7,994 bases of DNA from Dehalococcoidia bacterium. Its GTDB lineage: Bacteria > Chloroflexota > Dehalococcoidia > SZUA-161 > SpSt-899. A model generated the notes under the pieces. It had not been told where the DNA came from and searched no databases. It saw only the letters and a program-made list of their open reading frames with translations. Positions 1-6,445 of this stretch are shown piece after piece (positions within the stretch are counted from its first letter, which is position 1; every line of letters begins with the position of its first letter). The stretch lies in the NCBI GenBank assembly GCA_023271485.1, contig JALPXT010000061.1, positions 1 to 7,994 on the forward strand, read 5' to 3'. Position numbers and translations under genes: made by a program.

Positions 1-39
1 TCGCCCGTCGCTTGCCAATAGCCCCCTGTAGCGCTCGAT

Positions 40-792
40 TTATATGGTGCTGCCCCCATCTATGGCAAGGACCTGGCCGGTCACATAACTCGCAGACTCA
101 GAAGCCAGGAAAACGATGGCTCCTACCATCTCCTCAGGCTCGCCTATCCGCCTCATGGGAGTCCTGCTCATAGCAACCTCGAGAATCGCCGGGCTGCTCC
201 AGAGGGCCTCACTGAAGCCAGTCCTGGTCAGCCCCGGCGCTACTGCATTCACCCTGATATTGTATTGAGCCCATTCCTGTGCCATCACTTTGGTCGCCAT
301 GATCACCCCGGCTTTGCTTATGGAGTAAACCGGCAAGATGCTCGGGGTAATCCCCTCCACCGAGGAAACATTGACTATCGCGCCTCCGCCCTGTTCCTTC
401 ATCACCCGGGCCACCGCCTGGCTGAGAAAGAACAGCCCCTTCAGATTGAGGTTCATGATGGAGTCCCAGGCACGTTCCCCTATCTCCAGCGCCGGGTCCA
501 TGACCGGGTTGGTCCCCGCATTGTTCACCAGAATATCAATCCGGCCAAACTCTGCCTTGACCTGATTGACCAGATTGCTTATCTCCTCCAACCGCCCCAC
601 ATGCACTGCTATGGCCAGAGATTTCCTGCCCAGACCCTTTATCTCTTCAGCCGCCTTCTCTAGGTCCGGAAGTTTCCGACTGGCTACCGCCACGTCCGCC
701 CCTGCCCGGGCAAGCCCCAGGGCAGCAGCCTTGCCAATGCCCCGGCCACCACCGGTTATCAGAGCCACTTTACCTTCCAGAGAGAAATCCAT
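40..792 (-). CDS. Short-chain dehydrogenase/reductase (classical SDR, FabG-like)
   Basis: This 250-residue protein has the usual length and every landmark of a classical SDR, a cytosolic NAD(P)(H)-dependent alcohol/ketone oxidoreductase. The Rossmann nucleotide loop TGGGRGIG is at residues 13-20, NNAG at 90-93, the probable catalytic Asn at 116, Ser at 144 in NVSS, and the YxxxK pair Tyr156/Lys160. Next come a PG motif (186-187) and the C-terminal VTGQVLAIDGG typical of FabG-like enzymes. Arg39 after the second strand (ASRK) suggests NADP(H) preference, which is inference. The ATG is preceded by AGGAGG at 5-nt spacing, so the start is firm. It is codirectional with the transporter operon but separated from livF by 237 nt holding an inverted repeat, so it may have its own control. 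The substrate cannot be told. A 3-hydroxyacyl-CoA or other hydroxy-acid intermediate would fit the neighbouring CoA ligase, but sugar or alcohol substrates are equally compatible with the family. Confidence 0.93.
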   Translation of the reverse strand: MDFSLEGKVALITGGGRGIGKAAALGLARAGADVAVASRKLPDLEKAAEEIKGLGRKSLAIAVHVGRLEEISNLVNQVKAEFGRIDILVNNAGTNPVMDPALEIGERAWDSIMNLNLKGLFFLSQAVARVMKEQGGGAIVNVSSVEGITPSILPVYSISKAGVIMATKVMAQEWAQYNIRVNAVAPGLTRTGFSEALWSSPAILEVAMSRTPMRRIGEPEEMVGAIVFLASESASYVTGQVLAIDGGSTI

Positions 793-869
793 TTCTGCCT
801 CCTGATCCGGACGAGCGGGGCCCGAATCACTACCATCCCACTACGATCTCATAACAACTTCCACCCTAC

Positions 870-902
870 CTTGACATTGTCAGATTAGGTGACAATGTCA
901 AG
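870..902. promoter_or_regulatory. Perfect 13-bp inverted repeat made of two TGACAnTGTCA boxes; candidate operator
   Basis: The arms CTTGACATTGTCA (870-882) and TGACAATGTCAAG (890-902) are perfect reverse complements around a 7-nt centre. Each arm contains an 11-bp palindrome, TGACA-n-TGTCA, centred at 877 and 895, so the element can also be read as two dyad operator boxes 18 bp apart. It lies about 80 nt upstream of the SDR start in a non-coding spacer. No T-run follows it on the minus strand, so it is not a convincing intrinsic terminator for livF. Short palindromes of this kind are typical targets of TetR-, MarR- or GntR-type repressors. No regulator gene is in the window and I see no convincing -35/-10 pair overlapping it, so the operator role is inference. 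Confidence 0.5.
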
Positions 903-992
903 CTACTTTTCCTCCATAAACGGGTAACGATAATCCTTTGGTGAAACAAAAAGTTCCTTGGTAGTTCTCGGCGATACCAGATTCCTTCAACC

Positions 993-1004
993 CCATTATA
1001 ATGG
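993..1004. promoter_or_regulatory. CCATTATAATGG palindrome with TATAAT on both strands; weak promoter candidate
   Basis: This 12-bp perfect palindrome begins 26 nt after the livF stop and contains TATAAT reading in both directions (995-1000 on the minus strand). For the minus strand, the position 17 bp upstream (1018-1023) reads TTATAG, a poor -35 match. It could be a -10 element for transcription of the SDR gene, giving a leader of about 200 nt that would carry the inverted repeat at 870-902. AT-rich hexamers arise easily by chance, so this is only a candidate. Confidence 0.2.
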
Positions 1005-1029
1005 TTTATGCAAATGACTATAATTCCCC

Positions 1030-1779
1030 CTACAGGCCCAAATAGGTCTTTCTCAGGGACTCGTCGGCGAGCAGGTCCTCAGCGGTCCCTTCACCCACCA
1101 GATGCCCTTTCGAAATAACATAGTTTCTGCCAGCCAAATCGAAGGCAAAGCTGACATCCTGCTCCGTCATGAGGATGGTGCTGCCCTGTTCGTAAATTTC
1201 CTTCACCCGGGCAAACAAGTCCTCTTTCACCTTGGGGGCGAGCCCCACAGAGGGTTCATCGATCATGAAGAGCTTGGGCTGAGACATCATCGCCCGGCCG
1301 ATAGTAAGCATGAAGCGTTCCCCGCCGGACAGCGTTCCCGATATCTGGTTCTCTCGCTCTTTCAAACGGGGAAACAGGTGATAAACCCTCTCCAGGTTTT
1401 CCTTCACCACCTTCTTATCTTTACAACCAAAGGCACCGGCTCTTAAATTGTCCAGTACCGTCATCTCCCGGAAAGGTCTCCCCCTCTCCGGGCAGAGGAT
1501 GAGCCCTCTTCTGACTATCTCATGGGCGGGTAAGTTAGTTACCTCCTCACCATCGAATTTCACACTACCTTCAAGGGTTATCCTTCCCGCTCTTGTCCCC
1601 TTGAGCGTATCCTTCTCCCATTTCACCAGCCCGGCAATGGCTCGAAGAAGGGTAGTCTTCCCGGCACCATTCGGTCCAACAAGGCTGACGAATTCCCCTT
1701 TGCCTACCGTCAAGCTCACTCCATTTAACACCATTGCCCGGTCATAGAGGACGGTTAAATCCTTTATCTCAAGATACAA
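1030..1779 (-). CDS. livF: Liv-type ABC transporter ATP-binding protein LivF
   Basis: This 249-residue protein is one of the two cytoplasmic ATPases driving the Liv/HAAT importer. Walker A GPNGAGKTT is at residues 35-43, the ABC signature LSGGE at 150-154 and Walker B FMIDEP at 171-176. The switch position carries Gln (MTEQDV), as is known for LivF proteins, and PERGR at 97-101 replaces the usual PEGRR. The C-terminal YLGL end is typical of LivF. Between Walker A and the following strand it is about 14 residues longer than my recollection of E. coli LivF (around 52-72). The start is TTG, with an almost complete anti-16S match, AAGGAGGTGA, 6 nt upstream; no ATG fits the conserved N-terminus. 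It overlaps the end of livG by 11 nt, indicating translational coupling. It is the last transporter gene of the cluster. The transported compound need not be an amino acid. Confidence 0.94.
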   Translation of the reverse strand: MYLEIKDLTVLYDRAMVLNGVSLTVGKGEFVSLVGPNGAGKTTLLRAIAGLVKWEKDTLKGTRAGRITLEGSVKFDGEEVTNLPAHEIVRRGLILCPERGRPFREMTVLDNLRAGAFGCKDKKVVKENLERVYHLFPRLKERENQISGTLSGGERFMLTIGRAMMSQPKLFMIDEPSVGLAPKVKEDLFARVKEIYEQGSTILMTEQDVSFAFDLAGRNYVISKGHLVGEGTAEDLLADESLRKTYLGL

Positions 1780-2548
1780 GAGAGCTCACCTCCTTCCCGA
1801 TGTAAGCTTCAATCACCTCTTTGTTTCTCACCACCTCATCAGGGGTGCCCTCGGCGATTATCTGGCCGAAGCTGAGCACGATTACCCGGTCCACGATCTT
1901 CATCAGATCAGATAATTTGTGCTCCACAATGACCATGGCCGGACCCTCGCTGTGCAATCTCCCGAACCGGCCCCCCCTATGCAGCCGCCTTAAGAATTTC
2001 CCTACGAGCTCCGTTTCGGCCGGGCTCAGCCCACCAAAGGGCTCATCGAGGAGAAGAAGTTCCGGCTCGGTGGCAATTGCCCTGGCCACCTCCAGGCGCT
2101 TCAGGTCCCCATGGGATACTACTGAAGCCGGTTCGAGGGCAAGATCAGCGATGCCGCAGAATTCAAGCGCGTCCCGCGCCCTTAGCTCCACTGTCTTGAC
2201 CCAGTCCCCCCTCCTCTTCGCCCTCGGGCAGAGGCAGGATACCATGACATTAGCGGCGACCGGCAGGTGGCGAAACGGCTTCACCACCTGGAATGTCGGA
2301 GCTATCCCTTTATTAACGATTTTCGCGGTGTCCTGCCCGGTTATGTCCTCTCCTTTGAATCTGACCGTCCCCGAGGTAGGTTTCAGGATCCCTGTTATCA
2401 GTCGCATCAGCGTCGTCTTCCCGGCGCCATTCGGCCCGATCAAACCGACCATTTCATCATGGCTGACATGGAAGGAGGCCCCATCAACTGCCCTCAGCTC
2501 CCCAAAGTGCTTGCACAGATTTTCAACCTCCAGAAAGGGTGCGGCCAT
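1769..2548 (-). CDS. livG: Liv-type ABC transporter ATP-binding protein LivG
   Basis: This 259-residue protein is the second cytoplasmic ATPase of the importer. Walker A GPNGAGKTT is at residues 38-46 and the Q-loop Gln is in TFQ at 87. The signature region is SHGDLKRLE at 145-153, where E. coli LivG has AYGQQRRLE. Walker B LLLLDEP is at 164-170 and the H-loop His at 210 in VEHKLSD. The ending AYIGKE is family-typical. The stretch from the Walker B Asp168 to His210 is about nine residues longer than in E. coli LivG as I recall it. The extra piece (around 187-203) looks like an imperfect 9-residue repeat (RLHRGG, then RLHSEG). The ATG follows the synthetase stop after a single base and its GGAGGAG ribosome site lies inside the end of the synthetase gene, so translation is probably coupled. 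The nucleotide-binding motifs look functional. Confidence 0.94.
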   Translation of the reverse strand: MAAPFLEVENLCKHFGELRAVDGASFHVSHDEMVGLIGPNGAGKTTLMRLITGILKPTSGTVRFKGEDITGQDTAKIVNKGIAPTFQVVKPFRHLPVAANVMVSCLCPRAKRRGDWVKTVELRARDALEFCGIADLALEPASVVSHGDLKRLEVARAIATEPELLLLDEPFGGLSPAETELVGKFLRRLHRGGRFGRLHSEGPAMVIVEHKLSDLMKIVDRVIVLSFGQIIAEGTPDEVVRNKEVIEAYIGKEVSSLVS

Positions 2549-2549
2549 C

Positions 2550-4253
2550 CTACTCCTCCATCTCCCTTAGCTCTCTACGGGATACTTTGCCAACATCGGT
2601 CTTGGGGATTTCACCGACAAATTCTATGATTCGGGGGATCTTGTAAGGGGTCAATTTCTCCTGACAGTATTCGATAATATCATGCTCGGATAATCTCCCC
2701 CGGGCATCATATTCCAGAACCACATATGCTTTGACGTTCTCACCCACCTTGATATCCCGTTCACCAACGACGCCCACCTCCTTAATCTGGGGATGGGTTT
2801 TGAGGACCTCTTCCACCTCCCGCGCATATACCCGAAGCCCCTTGTATTTTATGAGGTCCCGCTTTCTATCGTAGAGGTGAAAATAGCCCTCTTCATCCAT
2901 CCTTGCCAGATCGCCGGTTCGCCACCACCGCTTGCCATTTATAATGGCTTCGCACTCCCTGGTAGCCTCGGGTTTATTCCAGTAGCCCCGCGTCACCTGG
3001 GGACCATTGATCACCAGCTCACCCAGCTCTCCCTGGGGAAGGAATTCATCCTTGTCGGGATCAACGATCGCCCCCATCATATTGGGTATGGGAATTCCGA
3101 CGGCGCCGGTCTTCACCCTCCCCAATGGGCTACCGTGGCTTACGGCGACAAGCTCGGTCATACCATAAACATCATGAAGGGTAACCCCTGTCCGGGCCTT
3201 CCAATCCTTGGCGGTGAACTCGTGCAGGGCATCGGCACCGGAGGCAACAATCTTGAGATTCTTCCAGTTCACTCTATCAGTCTTCTCATAATCTTTGAGG
3301 AACTCATATATCGTCGGGGCCCCCACAAAATTGGTTGCCTTATAGGCGCTAACCGCATTCAAAATGTCGTCGGGGTCGGGGGTGGTGATTACCACCAGGG
3401 TATGACCATGGAGTATTTCATTCAACAACATCAGCACTTGACCGGCGGCATGATAGAAGGGCATATAGCCCACTCCTACCTCCTTACCCTCCTCCAGGAA
3501 GGGGTAGAAGGCACGGAACTGCTCCAGATTAGCGATCGCGTTGTAGTGGCTTATCATGACGCCCTTCGGCAGGCCGGTCGTTCCGCTGGTGTAAGGGAGG
3601 TTCAGGAGGTCCTCTTTGGGATCGATCTCCACTCCGGGGGGACTCGGGGGATATTTCTTGATGAGCTCCCCAAATTGATGGAATCCTTCTCTTCTGAAAA
3701 GATCGGGGGGCGGAGCCGCCATTTTCTGGTATACCCCTCTTAGTATGCTCTTCCCCAGGAATCGCTTTGAGGCCGGGAGGGATTCGGCGATGTTGGTGAG
3801 GATGACGTTCTTCAGCCTTACCCCGGTTTTCTCCACCCCCTCATAGAGCATATCCTGGCAGATGATGCTCTCCGCGCCGCTGTCCTCCAGTTGATGCTTA
3901 ATCTCCGGGGAGACATAAACCGGGCTAATGGGGGTTACGATAGCTCCCAACTTTACCACCCCGTAGAAAGCGATGATGTGTTCCGGCGAGTTGAGCAGCA
4001 AGATCCCCACCCGGTCTCCTTTCTTGATCCCCAGGTCAGCCAGGGCAGTGGTCAATCTATCTACCTTCTCCCGCAGATCGCGATAACTTATCTTCCTCCC
4101 GTAGAATATCACCGCGGTCTTATCTTTCCACTTCTCCGTCGCCTCATCAAAGGCCTGACTCACCGACTTATCGGGGATATCGACCTCCGCAGGAACGCCC
4201 GCAGGATAATATTTGAGCCAGGGTCTTTCTTGGTATACAGATTTTGAGTTCAT
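2550..4253 (-). CDS. AMP-dependent acyl-CoA synthetase (FadD-like carboxylate-CoA ligase)
   Basis: This 567-residue member of the ANL adenylate-forming family should activate a carboxylic acid to its acyl-CoA, with ATP going to AMP and pyrophosphate. Visible motifs are the phosphate loop YTSGTTGLPKG (221-231), PFYHAAG (265-271), YGMTE (363-367), TGD (446-448), DRKRDLIKYKG (462-472) and the C-terminal catalytic Lys556 in TDVGKVSRRELR. The ISPVYVSPEIKHQLEDSGA region resembles medium/long-chain fatty acyl-CoA synthetases. In the hinge-adjacent VYAREVEE, Ala477 stands where Pro is common. The open frame extends upstream to 4304, inside livM, but that ATG has no ribosome site. The ATG at 4253 has AAGGAG 4 nt upstream and gives the normal N-terminus, so I chose it. 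The gene sits between livM and livG, which suggests it acts on the compound the transporter imports. Chain length or aromatic specificity is not readable. Confidence 0.92.
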   Translation of the reverse strand: MNSKSVYQERPWLKYYPAGVPAEVDIPDKSVSQAFDEATEKWKDKTAVIFYGRKISYRDLREKVDRLTTALADLGIKKGDRVGILLLNSPEHIIAFYGVVKLGAIVTPISPVYVSPEIKHQLEDSGAESIICQDMLYEGVEKTGVRLKNVILTNIAESLPASKRFLGKSILRGVYQKMAAPPPDLFRREGFHQFGELIKKYPPSPPGVEIDPKEDLLNLPYTSGTTGLPKGVMISHYNAIANLEQFRAFYPFLEEGKEVGVGYMPFYHAAGQVLMLLNEILHGHTLVVITTPDPDDILNAVSAYKATNFVGAPTIYEFLKDYEKTDRVNWKNLKIVASGADALHEFTAKDWKARTGVTLHDVYGMTELVAVSHGSPLGRVKTGAVGIPIPNMMGAIVDPDKDEFLPQGELGELVINGPQVTRGYWNKPEATRECEAIINGKRWWRTGDLARMDEEGYFHLYDRKRDLIKYKGLRVYAREVEEVLKTHPQIKEVGVVGERDIKVGENVKAYVVLEYDARGRLSEHDIIEYCQEKLTPYKIPRIIEFVGEIPKTDVGKVSRRELREMEE

Positions 4254-4290
4254 CGCTCTCCTTTCCAGTGAGTGTTCAGCTCCATAGAGT

Positions 4291-5355
4291 TCATTTCTCC
4301 GCATGTAAGGGGGCGCGGCAGGCTCTACAGTAGCGGCGCGTACGGATGTTGATCAGCTTACATCGGGGGCATATCTCCTCAATGTGGTCCCTCACCCACC
4401 GGGTGATGCCCTGGGGCATGAAGAGCAGAACAACGATGAGTATAAGAACCATTAAAACGAATCGGTATGTCTCCCCTACCGGGTGAAGGCGCACTAGCTC
4501 CACCAGAGGATAAAGGATAAAAACCCCGGCTACCGCCCCGTAAATGGTAACGATTCCCCCGAAGATTGTCCATATTATGGGTTGAAAGGAAAAGAAAAGC
4601 TCTAAGATTGAGGGCCCGGCGATTCTTATGTAGTGGACATAAAGGCCGCCGGCGACCCCGGCGAAGAATCCGCTGATGGAAAAAACCATGAGCTTATATC
4701 GTACGGTATTGATTCCCGATGCTCGAGCGGTGATCTCATCTTCACGGATGGCATGCAAGATCACCCCCGTGCGGACGATCTTACTTCTCCCATCGGTGAG
4801 CTTCCACATCACCAGTATGGAGGCGGTTGCCACCAGAAGTATGATGTAATAGTCAAGAACCCGAGACCCCGAGAGGCGATCAACACCGAAAAGACCCAGC
4901 TCACCACCGGTGATGTCGGGGAAGACGAAGATAACCCCGATGAGGATTATAGGGAAGGCCAGGGTAACCAGGGCCAGATAAAACCCCCTCAGCCGCAGAG
5001 CCGGTATGCCGACAAGCAACCCGGCTATTACTCCGGCGATGGCCCCGATAGGGATGGTCGCCCAGGGTGGTACACCGAGATGTATGTTGAGCAGCGCCGC
5101 CGAGTAGGCACTAACTCCAAAGAACAACGCCTGGCCGAGATTCAACTGTCCGGTAAACCCGGATAGAAGGTCCCAACTGGCGGCAAAGATGGCAAATATG
5201 GCGGCGAGGGAAAAGATTTTCAGCACAATGGGGTGGGGAATGATAAGGGGAAGAAGGAATAACAGTGTGACGAAAATGAGGGCTATCACCCTCCCGGGGA
5301 CAGCCAGTATCTCCCCCTGAAAGCCACGATATAGCTGGTAAAGATAGCTACCCAT
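4291..5355 (-). CDS. livM: Liv-type ABC transporter permease LivM with C-terminal zinc-ribbon-like tail
   Basis: This 354-residue integral membrane protein forms the translocation channel with LivH. Family landmarks are WDLLSGFTGQLNLGQALFFGVSAY (split here as WDLLSGFTGQ, 61-70, and LNLGQALFFG, 71-80), PALRLRGFYLALVTLAF (117-133), AIREDEITARASGIN (202-216, the ATPase-contacting loop) and FGGIVTIYGAVAG (265-277). Hydrophobic segments lie roughly at 22-40, 44-66, 75-90, 98-118, 124-146, 168-184, 222-242, 256-285 and 297-313. After the conserved RPxG-like end (LLFMPQGI) there is an extra cytoplasmic tail with CPRC at 329-332 and CRAC at 343-346, a CxxC-x10-CxxC arrangement able to bind one zinc ion. 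E. coli LivM has no such tail in my recollection. Its ATG follows the livH stop directly with no gap; GAGAGG lies upstream inside livH. The tail is in frame and ends at TGA 4293-4291. Confidence 0.94.
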   Translation of the reverse strand: MGSYLYQLYRGFQGEILAVPGRVIALIFVTLLFLLPLIIPHPIVLKIFSLAAIFAIFAASWDLLSGFTGQLNLGQALFFGVSAYSAALLNIHLGVPPWATIPIGAIAGVIAGLLVGIPALRLRGFYLALVTLAFPIILIGVIFVFPDITGGELGLFGVDRLSGSRVLDYYIILLVATASILVMWKLTDGRSKIVRTGVILHAIREDEITARASGINTVRYKLMVFSISGFFAGVAGGLYVHYIRIAGPSILELFFSFQPIIWTIFGGIVTIYGAVAGVFILYPLVELVRLHPVGETYRFVLMVLILIVVLLFMPQGITRWVRDHIEEICPRCKLINIRTRRYCRACRAPLHAEK

Positions 5356-6228
5356 TTACAGCCTCTCTTCCTCGAAAACTACTCCAAATAGACCCTCGGG
5401 CCTCAACAGCAGAACGACCACCATAACACTCAAACCAACTGCCCCCCTCAGAAATGCCCCCATGGGGACCAAAAAAACGACCGCGGTCTCGGCAAACCCG
5501 AGGATGAAAGCCCCGAGGATGCTTCCCTTAATACTCCCCAGGCCACCCAGGACAACTGCGGCCAGAACGATGGTGAGCGGATGCATCCACATAAGCGGAT
5601 GGACCATAAATATGGGTGCGACCACCGCCCCGGCAACCGTGGCCAGGACCGCAGAGATGCCCATTGTTATCACGCACATCCGGCTCACATCAATCCCCAT
5701 GACATTGGCTATCTCCCTGTCCTCAGCTACTGCCCTGATGGCGTTCCCCACCCGGGTCTTTGACAGCAGCAACCGTATAGCAACGAGGGCAACCAGACTG
5801 GTTGCAATAGCAATCACCTGCTGGTATGTAGCTCTGATGCCGGCGATTTCCACAAATCCGCGAACAAAGGGATCAATCCCGCGGAAGTGCCCCCCAAATC
5901 CTATCAGCAAGACCTCCTGAAAAAGTATTGCCACCCCTACCGATATGATCATCACCGCTACTGGATGTTCCTTTACCCGGTCCAGAAACAGTTTATAGAT
6001 GACACTCCCTGTAATGCCCATGATCGCTATGGCTAGAACGATCGACGGCAGAGAAGGGAACCCAAGCATGATGGTCATGATGAGTATCAGGAAAGCACCC
6101 ACCATATAGAAAGCAGTATGAGCCATGTTCAGTATCTTGGCCACTCCAAAAACAAGGGCGAACCCAACTGCCAGAATGGCATACATACCCCCGAGCACCA
6201 ATCCATTGATCAGAATAGCTTCAACCAT
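5356..6228 (-). CDS. livH: Liv-type ABC transporter permease LivH
   Basis: This 290-residue membrane protein has the normal family length. It starts with INGLVLGGMYAILAVGFALVFGV in two parts (INGLVLGGMYA at 7-17, LAVGFALVFGVAKILNMAH at 19-37). The cytoplasmic coupling loop TRVGNAIRAVAEDREIANV runs 158-176 with MGID following, then LGGLGSIKGSILGAF (227-241), and it ends with LRPEGLFG (275-282). Hydrophobic helices cover most of the rest, about eight membrane spans. The ATG has GGAAGGGAG 5 nt upstream. The gene is separated from the binding-protein gene by a 217-nt repeat-bearing spacer, but joined to livM without a gap, so LivH and LivM should be made in equal amounts. Nothing looks truncated. 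Confidence 0.95.
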   Translation of the reverse strand: MVEAILINGLVLGGMYAILAVGFALVFGVAKILNMAHTAFYMVGAFLILIMTIMLGFPSLPSIVLAIAIMGITGSVIYKLFLDRVKEHPVAVMIISVGVAILFQEVLLIGFGGHFRGIDPFVRGFVEIAGIRATYQQVIAIATSLVALVAIRLLLSKTRVGNAIRAVAEDREIANVMGIDVSRMCVITMGISAVLATVAGAVVAPIFMVHPLMWMHPLTIVLAAVVLGGLGSIKGSILGAFILGFAETAVVFLVPMGAFLRGAVGLSVMVVVLLLRPEGLFGVVFEEERL

Positions 6229-6272
6229 GATAACTCCCTTCCAAGATAACCCTTACTCCGTGCGGGCAAAGC

Positions 6273-6329
6273 GATCAGCGGTCAGCCATCAGCTTTCAGA
6301 TTGCCGCTTACTGAGCGCTGAATGCTGAT
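6273..6329. repeat. Heptameric TCAGC repeats followed by inverted GCTGA heptamers (imperfect hairpin)
   Basis: On the plus strand, four 7-nt units follow without gaps: GATCAGC, GGTCAGC, CATCAGC and TTTCAGA (6273-6300). After 14 nt come GCGCTGA and ATGCTGA (6315-6328), the same unit inverted. ATCAGC-gg-TCAGC (6274-6286) matches the reverse complement of 6317-6329 in 11 of 13 positions, so the region can form an imperfect stem-loop in DNA or RNA. It lies in the spacer between the binding-protein gene and livH, 45-100 nt upstream of the livH start. I recall similar TCAGC-heptamer spacers in other environmental bacterial genomes but cannot check this. It is not a CRISPR array: units are 7 nt with no unique spacers. 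Confidence 0.6.
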
Positions 6330-6350
6330 AGGCGCTTGCATTTTCATTTT

Positions 6351-6370
6351 CTCTGTGAACTCTGTGGCTA
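6351..6370. repeat. CTCTGTG tandem motif, likely dispersed intergenic repeat
   Basis: The plus strand reads CTCTGTGAA followed by CTCTGTGGC, then TA: two copies of a 9-nt unit sharing CTCTGTG. Motifs of the form CTCTGTG-n-CTCTGTGG are ones I recall seeing in intergenic spacers of unrelated environmental bacteria, so this may be a fragment of a dispersed repeat. With one instance here, that cannot be shown. It has no coding content. Confidence 0.35.
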
Positions 6371-6379
6371 CCAATCGCC

Positions 6380-6444
6380 GGGGCGTGCCCCATGGGATAC
6401 GGGTGACGTTACCCCGCGGGGCTCACCCCGAATAGGTCCGTATC
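6380..6444 (-). promoter_or_regulatory. Structured element directly after the binding-protein stop codon
   Basis: Several complementary blocks nest here. GATACGG (6396-6402) pairs perfectly with CCGTATC (6438-6444), closing a loop that begins one base after the TAA. Inside it GTGA (6403-6406) can pair with TCAC (6423-6426), and CCCCGCGGGG (6412-6421) is a perfect GC palindrome. A separate small hairpin, GGGGC-gt-GCCCC, lies at 6380-6391. No T-run follows on the minus strand, so this is not a canonical intrinsic terminator. A stable 3' structure after the first gene of a binding-protein operon commonly protects that mRNA from decay or gives partial termination, raising binding protein over permease. 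That role here is inference. Confidence 0.5.
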
Positions 6445-6445
6445 T

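Noticed and set aside
870..902. The inverted repeat read as an intrinsic terminator
   Set aside because: The stem is AT-rich and no T-run follows on the minus strand; the T4 on the plus side has no plus-strand gene to end.
948..979. Weak hairpin TGGTA/TACCA followed by T5 on the minus strand, possible livF terminator
   Set aside because: The stem has only five pairs with an 11-nt loop, and five bases separate it from the T-run; too weak to call.
3706..3720. GGCGG-ag-CCGCC palindrome
   Set aside because: It lies inside the synthetase coding sequence and is explained by Ala/Pro codons.
2793..3743. Long open frame on the plus strand (316 codons), with others at 1821-2570 and 4633-5166
   Set aside because: They lie antisense to the synthetase, LivG and LivM genes, whose proteins have complete family motifs. 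The plus-strand translations are low-complexity and match no family I know.
4254..4304. Upstream ATG for the acyl-CoA synthetase, overlapping livM by 14 nt
   Set aside because: No ribosome site precedes it; ATG 4253 has AAGGAG and gives the usual N-terminus.
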